This document shows, one piece after another, positions 53,303-61,048 of a stretch of DNA of 64,000 nucleotides. The stretch lies in contig NZ_FNWI01000004.1 in the NCBI RefSeq assembly GCF_900106855.1, forward strand, positions 1,054,001 to 1,118,000, read 5' to 3'. The position numbers and the translations under genes are program-made. Each line of letters begins with the position of its first letter. Positions within the stretch are counted from its first letter, which is position 1. Below the pieces are notes generated by a model. The model saw nothing but the letters and a program-made list of their open reading frames with translations, ran no database searches and had not been told where the DNA came from. Source of the stretch: Varibaculum massiliense (GTDB lineage: Bacteria > Actinomycetota > Actinomycetes > Actinomycetales > Actinomycetaceae).

Positions 53303-54484
53303 ATGAGACCTGGGAAAAACGCTCATACAATCAGAAAAGAAAATCTGCTTCTTATTCTGGAAAATGTTTTGGGGGCAGACAGATTCGTATCGCGAGCGCA
53401 GGTCGCACAAAGGACAGGATTAACTCGAGCCACGGTCTCTCGCCTAGTAGATGAGTTAATTGGTTTAGACATTCTTACTGAACTCGATCCGGTTCGCACC
53501 ACAATCGGGAGACCATCTGCACCACTGGTTGCTAAAAGTGGCACTTTTTGCGTTGTGGGTATTGAAGTTGCTTTGCAATATATTTCGGTAGTGGTTACAG
53601 ATTTGTCTGGCGCGGAACTCTATAAAGTTTCACAACCGATTAACGCTCGATTATCTGATCCAAAAGTAATACTAGGGCGCTGTGTGCAGATGCTAGAAGA
53701 GTGGAAAGCACCCACAGAAGTTCGTATTGCTTCAATAATAATGGCTATCCCGGGTCTAGTTTCAGACGCTAAACATCGAATTGTAACCGCGCCAAACTTG
53801 GGCTGGATTGACATTGAAATTACAGATTTTTTTACCTCCCACAAATATGCTGCTACCCCGCTAACAGTGGTAAATGAGGCGGATGCTTCCGCGTATTCAG
53901 TGCTGTATAAAAATCCTGGTCAAATTGGCGATACCTCCGATTTCCTGTATTTATCGGCTGGTGTAGGGGTAGGTGCGGCATTGATATATGAAGGTCGTTT
54001 ATTTAGTGGACAGCACGGATGGGCAGGAGAAATCGGTCATATATGCGTAGATACCAGTGGCCCAAAGTGCAGTTGCGGTTCCAATGGATGCCTAGAACAA
54101 TACGCCGGATTAGACGCGATGCTTACTCGCGCGAATCTCCCCTTGGATGAGTCGGTAGATCCCCTAATCGAACAGATGGTTAGGGGAAACACTCAAGCTC
54201 GAAAGACTGTTGATTTATGCGCGAAATCCCTGGGAACCACGATCGCGAACGTACTAAATCTTTTAGATCTAAACACTGTGGTCATGGGTGGTCACTTCGC
54301 CCAGCTCTTTGACTATATGGAAGTGATCCTCATGTCGGAGCTGAAATACCGATTACTATCCTCCAGGTGGTCCAGCATAACCGTAAAACCGGGACAGCAT
54401 GGAACTTTCACCGCCGCGCAGGGAGCGTGCCTGATGGGATTTGAGCGCTTCCTTAACCATCCGGAACTCTGGGTTAAACCGTAA
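53303..54484 (+). CDS. xylR: ROK-family transcriptional regulator of xylose genes
   Basis: 393 residues. The N-terminal winged helix (SRAQVAQRTGLTRATVSRLVDELI, about residues 33-56) is followed by a ROK sugar-binding domain. It has the zinc-binding GHICVDTSGPKCSCGSNGCLEQYAG (read as CSCGSNGCLE) and a DNA-proximal dimer region. ROK repressors of this type leave their operator when xylose binds. The TTTGTTTT palindromes between xylB and xylA are probable targets. ATG with AAGGAG eight bases upstream. Its base composition is slightly more AT-rich than the neighbouring Moco genes, in line with a separately acquired xylose block. Confidence 0.9.
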   Translation: MRPGKNAHTIRKENLLLILENVLGADRFVSRAQVAQRTGLTRATVSRLVDELIGLDILTELDPVRTTIGRPSAPLVAKSGTFCVVGIEVALQYISVVVTDLSGAELYKVSQPINARLSDPKVILGRCVQMLEEWKAPTEVRIASIIMAIPGLVSDAKHRIVTAPNLGWIDIEITDFFTSHKYAATPLTVVNEADASAYSVLYKNPGQIGDTSDFLYLSAGVGVGAALIYEGRLFSGQHGWAGEIGHICVDTSGPKCSCGSNGCLEQYAGLDAMLTRANLPLDESVDPLIEQMVRGNTQARKTVDLCAKSLGTTIANVLNLLDLNTVVMGGHFAQLFDYMEVILMSELKYRLLSSRWSSITVKPGQHGTFTAAQGACLMGFERFLNHPELWVKP

Positions 54485-54604
54485 AAGCTGCGCTAACAGC
54501 GCTAGCACCCGGGCGGATTTATGCCTCAGGACAAACGGAAAATCACATTCCAAGGATTCGGATACGCACCAGCTCACCAATCTACAACTAATTCTTTTTT
54601 CGAG

Positions 54605-54743
54605 ACTGGTCAACCTGTCCTCGGCAAGGGTCGCGGCCGGTAAAAGATACGAGAGGGGCTTGAGCTGAGCCCCGCGAAGCTCACGGGGTCCCCGGAGTGC
54701 TTTTACCGAGCCAGACCCGAAACTTAGGGACAGTTTGACCAGT
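54605..54743. repeat. nested hairpin element at the xylR/moaE junction
   Basis: Outer 16-base arms with one mismatch (ACTGGTCAACCTGTCC at 54605-54620 with 54728-54743), then GGGTC with GACCC, then CGGTAAAAG with CTTTTACCG (54638-54646 with 54700-54708). The core has GGGGCT, AGCCCC, CGGGG and CCCC blocks that can pair in more than one way. The right outer arm covers the last codons and stop of moaE. The stretch 54485-54604 shows nothing else. Confidence 0.75.
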
Positions 54744-55200
54744 GGTTACTTCCATTGGTGAAGTATTGATCCTTCCAAATCGGCACCTGCGCCTTAATCT
54801 GGTCAACGATTTCGGCGCTCACTTTGAAAGCAGCGGCGCGGTGGGGTGCGTCCACCACTACTAGCAGCGCGGTTTCTCCGATTTCTAGGCGCCCTATCCG
54901 GTGGCGCACGAAAACCGCATCCAAACTTTCAACGCTAGTGCCAGCAGCCTCCGGGGAAAGCGCGTCCTCGCCCTCGGAAAGGACAATCTGGATGGCGTCC
55001 CGGACGGCTTTAAGCAGAAATTTTTCGGCCTCCGGATGCGCGGAATAAATCAGGTGGGTCACTTCTTGACCACCATCATGATTACGGACGCAGCCATTGA
55101 ACACCACTCGGGCGCCGGAAGTGGCGGGAATATCCGCTACCCCCGGGAACAAACCTTGATCTACCAGGGATTTTTCTGTAATTTTTACGTCCAATAGCAT
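54724..55200 (-). CDS. moaE: molybdopterin synthase catalytic subunit
   Basis: 158 residues. It has the family segments RVVFNGCVRNHDGGQEVTHLIYSAHPEAEKFL (read as GCVRNHD), AVFVRHRIGRLEIGETALLVVVDAPHRAAAF and the C-terminal VPIWKDQYFTNGSNHW with the active-site Lys. Converts precursor Z to molybdopterin with sulfur from MoaD. GGAGGG precedes the ATG. It is divergent from moeB, 64 bp away. Confidence 0.95.
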   Translation of the reverse strand: MLLDVKITEKSLVDQGLFPGVADIPATSGARVVFNGCVRNHDGGQEVTHLIYSAHPEAEKFLLKAVRDAIQIVLSEGEDALSPEAAGTSVESLDAVFVRHRIGRLEIGETALLVVVDAPHRAAAFKVSAEIVDQIKAQVPIWKDQYFTNGSNHWSNCP

Positions 55201-55264
55201 CTGTCACCCTCCTGAAGCGCTCTCCCGGTAGAGTATAAAGCAGTAGTTAGGGGAAAGGACGCGG

Positions 55265-56002
55265 ATGGTTTCCGAACGTGATCGCCTCACCGCCACTGTG
55301 GACGGGATAGGTGAGTGCGGGATTGATTCTTTGCAGGCCGCGCGGGTTTTGGTAGTAGGCGCAGGGGGTCTGGGTTCTCCGGTCTTAGCGTATTTAAGTG
55401 CCGCCGGGGTGGGTACCCTGGGGATATCTGACCCTGATCGGGTGGAACAATCTAATTTGCAGCGTCAAGTGATCCATCCCGCTTCTAGCTTGGGCCAGGT
55501 GAAATCGGTGTCCGCCGCGGCCACCGTACATACTTTGAACCCAAATGTGCGGGTGCAGTTAGAACCGAAGATCACTGCCGACAATGCCCGCACGATTATT
55601 AGCGCTTATGACCTGGTGATTGATGCCACCGATAATTTTTCCGCAAAATATCTGTTGTCGGATACTTGCGCCGCGGCGGGCCGGCCGCACCTGTGGGGAA
55701 CTCTAGTGGCCATGAACTTCCAGATTTCGGTATTCGCAAACGGACTTACCCTGCGCGACCTGTATCCGGTGGCGCCTCCGGAGGGAACAACCCCCACTTC
55801 TCGAGTAAACGGCGTGCTAGGAGCGGTTTGCGGGCAGGCCGGATCTATTTTGGCGACTGAAGCTATCAAGATGATTGTGGGAGTAGGCGAACCGCTCATC
55901 GGCAAACTTTTAATCGTGGATGCGGCCAGCGGGAAATGGAACGTAGTACATTTTGGGGGATCAAAGGCTAATGGACATACTTCCTCCGGAAAGGATGAAT
56001 AA
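55265..56002 (+). CDS. moeB: ThiF/MoeB-type adenylyltransferase, without zinc cysteines
   Basis: 245 residues. The nucleotide-binding loop VLVVGAGGLGSPVLAYLSAAGVG, DPDRVEQSNLQRQVIH and VIDATDNFSAKYLLSD are typical of E1-like enzymes that adenylate MoaD. Only three Cys occur and none are in CxxC pairs. The segments that carry the zinc ligands in Escherichia coli MoeB read LRDLYPVAPPEG and PTSRVNGVLG here. There is no rhodanese domain either. Context (moaE, moeA, moaC) makes MoaD activation the likely role. AAAGGA lies before the ATG. Confidence 0.85.
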   Translation: MVSERDRLTATVDGIGECGIDSLQAARVLVVGAGGLGSPVLAYLSAAGVGTLGISDPDRVEQSNLQRQVIHPASSLGQVKSVSAAATVHTLNPNVRVQLEPKITADNARTIISAYDLVIDATDNFSAKYLLSDTCAAAGRPHLWGTLVAMNFQISVFANGLTLRDLYPVAPPEGTTPTSRVNGVLGAVCGQAGSILATEAIKMIVGVGEPLIGKLLIVDAASGKWNVVHFGGSKANGHTSSGKDE

Positions 56003-56004
56003 TC

Positions 56005-57369
56005 ATGAAACCGGTAGATGAATACCTCGGGCAAGTGTTAACGCAGGTAAAGCCGCTTCCGCCCACAGTAATGACGGTGACCGAGGCTTTGGGAGCCACT
56101 TTGACGGAGGATGTGTTTGCCCGTTTCCCGGTGCCGCCTTTTACTAACTCCGCCATGGACGGGTTCGCGGTGCGCGCCCTCGACCTGCCGAGCGTCCTCG
56201 AAAATAATGAAACGCCAGGAGCTTGCGGGGGCGAAAACCGTGCTGAGGACGATTCCCCGGGGGCGGGGAGCAAGAACGACTTGCCCAGCGCCCCGGGAGA
56301 GGATGGGGCCAAAAAAACTTTGCCCTTAACTTTGCCGGTTCAAGCCGATATTGCCGCTGGTGATAATGGGGATTATCAGCTTAGTCCCGGGCATGCTATC
56401 CGGATTATGACTGGCGCGCGGATGCCGGCTGGCGCCGATACCGTGATTAAAGTGGAGGACACTACTCTGCCGGCTGGCCCGCTTGACCTGCCGAAAGAGG
56501 TCACGATTGAGCGTTGCCCGCGCGCGGGTGCGAACGTGCGTAAGGCGGGCGAGGACGCTGCGGTGGGAGACCTGGTGTTAGCGGCCGGAACAGTCCTTAC
56601 TCCCGCAGGGCTGTCCTCTGCAGTCTCGATTGGTTATTCGGAGCTGCCGGTTTATCGCCGTCCGCGAGTAGCAGTAATCTCTACCGGATTGGAGCTGCGT
56701 CCGGCGGGAGCCAGCCTAAAGGGAGCGCAAATCCCGGACTCGAATTCGGTGCTGCTAGAGGCGTTACTACGCCGCCAAGACGTAGTCGTATCGGGGGTTT
56801 ACAGTTCCGATGATGAACCGGAAGTGTTTGCGAAAACCTTGCAGCAGGCCGCCCAAGGTGCGGATTTAATTGTCACCACTGGCGGAGTGAGCGCTGGCGC
56901 CTATGACGTGGTCAAAGAGGTTGGCTTATCAGGAGGATTAGAGTTCACAAAAGTTGCGATGCAGCCGGGTAAACCACAAGGATTCGGCACGATTCCAGCT
57001 CCTGATGGGGCCGATGTCTATGTGGCAACTTTGCCGGGCAATCCGGTAAGTGTGTTTGTGTCATTCCACGTGTTTGTACGCCCGATTCTGGCGGCTTTGG
57101 CTGGTAAAGAGGGACGCGCCGCGCTGCAAACTCGCGCCGCCACTACTACAGTCGCTTGGAAATCCCCTGCCGGTAAACGCCAATTCGTGCCGGTACATTT
57201 AACCGAGGCAGGGCGGGTTGGGGACACCCCCACGGTTACCCCTACCCACCGTCTGGGGGCGCGTTCACACTTTGTGGCTTCCCTTCATCAAGCGAATGCG
57301 CTGGCTATCGTGCCGGAAGACGTGACTGAAGTGGATCAATGGAGTCTGGTAGATGTGTTGCCCTGTTAG
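56005..57369 (+). CDS. moeA: molybdopterin molybdenumtransferase
   Basis: 454 residues. It has FTNSAMDGFAVRALDL, the G-x-A-x-R-x-x-x-G-A segment IRIMTGARMPAGADTVIKVED, the MPT-binding VTTGGVSAGAYDVVKEV and QPGKPQGFG, plus LPGNPVSVFVSFHVFV. Inserts molybdate into adenylated molybdopterin. A low-complexity loop of about 50 residues (between ALDLPSVL and TLPLTLPVQAD) is inserted in domain I. It starts two bases after the moeB stop. Confidence 0.95.
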   Translation: MKPVDEYLGQVLTQVKPLPPTVMTVTEALGATLTEDVFARFPVPPFTNSAMDGFAVRALDLPSVLENNETPGACGGENRAEDDSPGAGSKNDLPSAPGEDGAKKTLPLTLPVQADIAAGDNGDYQLSPGHAIRIMTGARMPAGADTVIKVEDTTLPAGPLDLPKEVTIERCPRAGANVRKAGEDAAVGDLVLAAGTVLTPAGLSSAVSIGYSELPVYRRPRVAVISTGLELRPAGASLKGAQIPDSNSVLLEALLRRQDVVVSGVYSSDDEPEVFAKTLQQAAQGADLIVTTGGVSAGAYDVVKEVGLSGGLEFTKVAMQPGKPQGFGTIPAPDGADVYVATLPGNPVSVFVSFHVFVRPILAALAGKEGRAALQTRAATTTVAWKSPAGKRQFVPVHLTEAGRVGDTPTVTPTHRLGARSHFVASLHQANALAIVPEDVTEVDQWSLVDVLPC

Positions 57370-57424
57370 GGACACATTTATCCTGAAGTATCACGGTCTG
57401 GACACCAGAAAACAAGGAGCAGTA

Positions 57425-57952
57425 ATGAAAAACGAGGACCCGCAAGCTTTACCCCACCTAAACTCGGCTGGTCAGGCGCACATGGTGGATATTACTGGCA
57501 AACAACCGACGGTGCGCCAGGCGCGGGCGCGCGCCTTTGTGCAGTGCTCACCCCAGATCATGGCAGCCCTGCGCGCCGATGAAGTCCCGAAAGGGGATGC
57601 CTTAGCGGTGGCACGTATCGGGGGAATCGCCGCCTCCAAACGTACCCCCCTGTTGTTGCCTTTGGCGCACCCGATTGGGGTGCATTATTGCGCGGTCGAT
57701 ATTCAACTGGCTGAGGACGGGGTCGAGATTCTCGCTACCTGCCGGACTGCCGATCGCACCGGAATCGAGATGGAGGCACTTACCGCGGCATCTGTCGCCG
57801 CTTTGAACCTGATCGACATGGTGAAAGGGGTAGACAAAATGGTTTCTATCCGCGAATGTTACGTCCTGGAAAAACGGGGAGGACGCTCCGGCACTTGGGT
57901 GCGTCCCGGATGCGAGCAGGAAGTGGCGAGTCGGGACGTGAGTCATGGCTAG
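57425..57952 (+). CDS. moaC: cyclic pyranopterin monophosphate synthase
   Basis: 175 residues from the ATG at 57425, which has AAGGAG seven bases upstream; a longer in-frame reading overlaps moeA and is not supported. Motifs: AHMVDITGKQPTVRQARA, IAASKRTPLLLPLAHPIGV, TCRTADRTGIEMEALTAASVAALNLIDMVKGVD (catalytic Lys/Asp region). Works directly after MoaA. The ATG of mobA overlaps its end. Confidence 0.96.
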   Translation: MKNEDPQALPHLNSAGQAHMVDITGKQPTVRQARARAFVQCSPQIMAALRADEVPKGDALAVARIGGIAASKRTPLLLPLAHPIGVHYCAVDIQLAEDGVEILATCRTADRTGIEMEALTAASVAALNLIDMVKGVDKMVSIRECYVLEKRGGRSGTWVRPGCEQEVASRDVSHG

Positions 57953-58565
57953 TTCCTCGCAGTATCTAAATGGGGTGATTATGCTGGCGGGCGGGACTGG
58001 CAAACGCCTAGGCGGACGCAGCAAACCCGATTTACTAATCGCCGGGAATCGCCTAATTAGCTGGACTTTATCTTTCCTGCCGGAAGTTCCCACAGTAGTG
58101 GTAGCCCCCAATAATGTTGAAGTTCCCGAGCAGGTTTTCCTAACCATGGAGGAGCCTCCCGGCTCTGGTCCTGCCGCCGGCATTGTTGCTGGTTGGCGCA
58201 GGTTAGCTAACTCTTTTGTGTTTTCTCCCTCCGATATTATCGGGGTTTGCCCCGTGGACGCTCCCCTGGCGGGTTTCGCCCTGCGGCAGCTAGGTAGAGA
58301 ACTGAAGGAACATAATGAGGAAGCAGACGAAAAAGAAAAAATACTCTTAGGGCAGGTGGGGGAAGTTACCCAATACGTTCTGGGAGTGTTTACCGTGCGG
58401 GCGCTGATGGAGATGGCGCGAGCGAATCCCTTAAACCGTTCAGTGCGCGGATTGCTAGGCGAAATCGGGTTTGCCACCCGCGAGATTTCCCCTGACTATG
58501 CCCACGACGTCGATACGCCGGCAGATATTCCCCCGGTAACCGAGCTGCTACGCATCTCCCGCTAG
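57945..58565 (+). CDS. mobA: molybdenum cofactor guanylyltransferase-like NTP transferase
   Basis: 206 residues, overlapping moaC by eight bases. Nucleotide-binding loop LAGGTGKRLGGRSKPDLLIAG, metal-binding Asp in VCPVDAPLAG, and a final YAHDVDTPADI segment. MobA attaches GMP to molybdopterin, needed for bis-MGD enzymes such as NarG. The Lys and metal positions are kept. No nearby MobB or CTP-type evidence, so guanylyl transfer is favoured by the narG context. Confidence 0.85.
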   Translation: MASSSQYLNGVIMLAGGTGKRLGGRSKPDLLIAGNRLISWTLSFLPEVPTVVVAPNNVEVPEQVFLTMEEPPGSGPAAGIVAGWRRLANSFVFSPSDIIGVCPVDAPLAGFALRQLGRELKEHNEEADEKEKILLGQVGEVTQYVLGVFTVRALMEMARANPLNRSVRGLLGEIGFATREISPDYAHDVDTPADIPPVTELLRISR

Positions 58566-58592
58566 CGAGGCAAGGACACCGGATCAGGTCGA

Positions 58593-58697
58593 GCGAGGGA
58601 GTAGATTGTCCCTCCTGCCCAAGAATTCGGAAAACGTAGCGCCGTTTTCCGATTTCTTATGCCCACCGCGCCTGCTCGGAACAATCTACTCCCCCGC
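58593..58697 (-). repeat. conserved long-hairpin element, copy C (inverted orientation)
   Basis: Read on the minus strand it has the same plan as copies A and B. The outer stem has 16 of 17 pairs (58681-58697 with 58593-58609), the left internal strand has TCCGAGCAGG then GGGCATAA, the inner stem is AATCGGAAAAC-like with 8-base loop, and the right internal strand is TTGGGCAGGAGGG. The stem sequences are unrelated to those of A and B. It begins 28 bp past the mobA stop. Confidence 0.75.
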
Positions 58698-58780
58698 TAC
58701 AGCTTGTTATCCCTCGGTAGAAACCCACCTCTGCAAGCTAAGCGTATTTTTCCCTTTTCGGTTACCGAAGGCATCCGTTG

Positions 58781-58884
58781 CGCGGGGAGAAGTTTTATCC
58801 GATCAGGTTAGGCGGGCGTAAAAATAGGAAAATGACTTGGTCATTTTCCTATTTTTTGGGCGGGAGGAAAAACTTCTCCCCGCG
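58781..58884 (+). repeat. conserved long-hairpin element, copy B
   Basis: Outer stem of 16 perfect pairs (58781-58796 with 58869-58884) and inner stem of 16 perfect pairs (58821-58836 with 58840-58855) with loop TTG. Both internal strands are identical to copy A (58797-58820 and 58856-58868). It lies between the convergent ends of mobA and mog, next to copy C. Nothing else is seen in 58566-58907 apart from C and B. Confidence 0.85.
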
Positions 58885-58907
58885 TCTCTGGATGATTGGC
58901 TTACCGG

Positions 58908-59459
58908 TTAATCCAGGGGGAAGGATACCGGATCTAGCTGCTCTAATAGGTGGGGCAAGAGCGGGCCGAGGACGCTTAGGGTGTCGCGCACTCCGCCTCG
59001 TGAGCCGGGTGCATTGGCCACGATCGCACCTTCGGCGCCGCGAGCGGTGATTCCTACCAGGCCACGCGAAAGCGAAGCTAGTGGGGTGGCTTTTAGACCC
59101 TGCTGACAGATTTGCCAAGCAATCCCATCCAGGCGTGCCTCCAGCAAGGGGGCAGTGGCTTCCGGCGTCAAGTCCCGTTCGGTAATCCCGGTGCCTCCGG
59201 TAGTGATTACTACCCGTGCCCCCTCAGCAATGGCCGCGCGAATCTCGTTTTGGACGGATTCGATTCCATCGCTTACTACCCGCACCCGATTTACGTCGAT
59301 TCCGTACCCAGCCAAGAGTTCTTGCGCCAAGGGTCCCGACTTATCTGGACGCTCTCCGTTTTTACAACGATCCGACACAGTTATCACCGCACCTGCGGCG
59401 CGATCACGTAATTTTTGCAGTTTTTTCTCTTTTAAATGCGCATGCGGGTCCGTTGGCAA
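58908..59459 (-). CDS. mog: MoaB/Mog family molybdopterin adenylyltransferase
   Basis: 183 residues. VITVSDRCKNGERPDKSGPLAQELLAGYG, VITTGGTGITERDLTPEATAPLLEARLDGI and NAPGSRGGVRDTL are the MPT-binding signatures. It adenylates molybdopterin before molybdate insertion by MoeA. The N-terminus has an extra charged 20 residues (DPHAHLKEKKLQKLRDR). AGGAGG precedes the ATG. It is divergent from narK. Confidence 0.92.
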   Translation of the reverse strand: MPTDPHAHLKEKKLQKLRDRAAGAVITVSDRCKNGERPDKSGPLAQELLAGYGIDVNRVRVVSDGIESVQNEIRAAIAEGARVVITTGGTGITERDLTPEATAPLLEARLDGIAWQICQQGLKATPLASLSRGLVGITARGAEGAIVANAPGSRGGVRDTLSVLGPLLPHLLEQLDPVSFPLD

Positions 59460-59564
59460 GGCAAAATCCTCCTACTAATTACGCAAATAAAAGCTTGCGA
59501 TTACCTGGATATGTTCCCTAAAAACGGGCTACTATCACCGATAAAAATACCGCTTTAACCTGCA

Positions 59565-59583
59565 GATACTTTCTCGAAGTATC
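59565..59583. promoter_or_regulatory. inverted repeat upstream of narK
   Basis: GATACTT-TCTCG-AAGTATC (59565-59571, 59577-59583), 72 bp before the narK start. It could be an operator for an oxygen- or nitrate-responsive regulator. No Fnr box (TTGAT-N4-ATCAA) is seen in 59460-59654, so the regulator is unknown. Confidence 0.35.
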
Positions 59584-59654
59584 ATAACACGGAAATGATA
59601 GAAAAAATCTGACAAGCTAATAGCGTTACCCAGTATCGAAGGAAGTTTTTAGCT

Positions 59655-60974
59655 ATGGAAGCTACAAAGAAGTCTAAGTATGTACTTTCTGACTGGGAAC
59701 CGAACAACCCGGATAAATGGAATTCTGGTCTTGCCTGGCGCACCCTGGCAATTTCCACCTATTCCCTAATCCTGGCGTTCACCGTATGGTTCCTGGTCTC
59801 CGCAATCGCCCCTAAACTGAACGAGATCGGATTCGACCTCACCAAGGCGCAGCTTTATTGGCTGACCTCGATGCCCGGTCTGTCCTGCGGGTTCTTGCGT
59901 TTAATCTATACTTTCTTGCCGCCCATCGTGGGTACCCGCAAACTGGTGGGCTGGTCTTCAATCCTCTATATGATTCCCATGCTGGGATGGTTCTTTGCGG
60001 TACAAAACCCGAACACCCCCTATTGGTGGCTGCTAGCTTTAGCTTTCATGTGCGGCATCGGGGGCGGTTCCTTCTCCGGCTATATGCCCTCTACCGGCTA
60101 CTTCTTCCCCAAGCGTCTTTCGGGGACTGCTTTGGGACTGCAAGCCGGGATCGGCAACCTGGGGATGTCGATTATCCAGCTGGTCGGCCCGTTGCTAATG
60201 GGATTCTCGCTATTCGGTCTCACCTGGATGACCCCCCAACAGACCGCTGATGGGGCAAGTATTTGGGTATCCAACGCCGCAATCTTCTTCGTACCCTGGT
60301 GCATCGTAGCTGCCATTTTGTCTTTCCTCCTGCTGCGTGACGTACCGATTAAAGCCAATATCCGCCAGCAACTAGACATCTTCACTAACCCCAACACCTG
60401 GTACATGACGGTGTTGTATGTGATGACTTTCGGACTATTTTCGGGGCTATCGGCAGTGTTCGGTCTGCTCATTAATGACAACTACGGCGCCGAGTCCCCC
60501 CTGAAACTGGCGGTTGCCGGCGCCTCCTTCGCCTTCCTGGGGCCACTGATTGGTTCGGTGGTCCGCATGGCCTGGGGGCCGTTCTGCGACAAAATGGGCG
60601 GGGCGATCTGGACTTTCATTTCTGGAGTAGGGATGGCGGTTACTCTGGCCATCGCCGGCTTCTACCTAAACAATCCCCGCGGCATGAGCGACTTTTACGG
60701 CTTCTTGATTGCCATGCTGGTGATGTTCTTCTTCTCTGGCCTGGGCAATGCTGGCACCTTCAAACAGATGCCGATGATTATGCCGGCTCGCCAAGCAGGC
60801 GGCGCCATAGGATTTACTGCCTCGGTTGCCTCCTTCGGCCCCTTCGTAGTGTCGGTAACCCTCACTATGATTTCTCCGGCGGTCTTCTTCTATGGCTGCA
60901 CCGTCTTTTGCATTATCGGATCGGCGCTTTGCTGGTGGCAGTACGCCCGCAAGAACGCTCCCTTCCCCGGATAA
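59655..60974 (+). CDS. narK: nitrate/nitrite transporter (MFS)
   Basis: 439 residues, 12 helices. Nitrate-porter features: RTLAISTYSLILAFTVWFLVSAIAPKLNEIGF at the start, YWLTSMPGLSCGFLRLIYTFLPPIVGTRK with the nitrate-binding Arg, GIGGGSFSGYMPSTGYFFPKRLSGTALGLQAGIGNLGMSI (nitrate signature, read as AGIGNLG) and a matching GLGNAGTFKQMP in the second half. Brings nitrate in and nitrite out for the reductase encoded downstream. GAAGGAAG lies seven bases or more before the ATG. Confidence 0.95.
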   Translation: MEATKKSKYVLSDWEPNNPDKWNSGLAWRTLAISTYSLILAFTVWFLVSAIAPKLNEIGFDLTKAQLYWLTSMPGLSCGFLRLIYTFLPPIVGTRKLVGWSSILYMIPMLGWFFAVQNPNTPYWWLLALAFMCGIGGGSFSGYMPSTGYFFPKRLSGTALGLQAGIGNLGMSIIQLVGPLLMGFSLFGLTWMTPQQTADGASIWVSNAAIFFVPWCIVAAILSFLLLRDVPIKANIRQQLDIFTNPNTWYMTVLYVMTFGLFSGLSAVFGLLINDNYGAESPLKLAVAGASFAFLGPLIGSVVRMAWGPFCDKMGGAIWTFISGVGMAVTLAIAGFYLNNPRGMSDFYGFLIAMLVMFFFSGLGNAGTFKQMPMIMPARQAGGAIGFTASVASFGPFVVSVTLTMISPAVFFYGCTVFCIIGSALCWWQYARKNAPFPG

Positions 60975-61048
60975 CCAATTATTCCCGAGGGCGCAGCGTC
61001 GTCCTCGGGAGCAAAACTTAGTAAGCACACAACTTAAAGGAAAATAAA

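Noticed and set aside
48649-54484. Xylose block as a complete mobile element
   Set aside because: There is no recombinase, target-site duplication or terminal repeat that I can see. Reported only as a possible past insertion.
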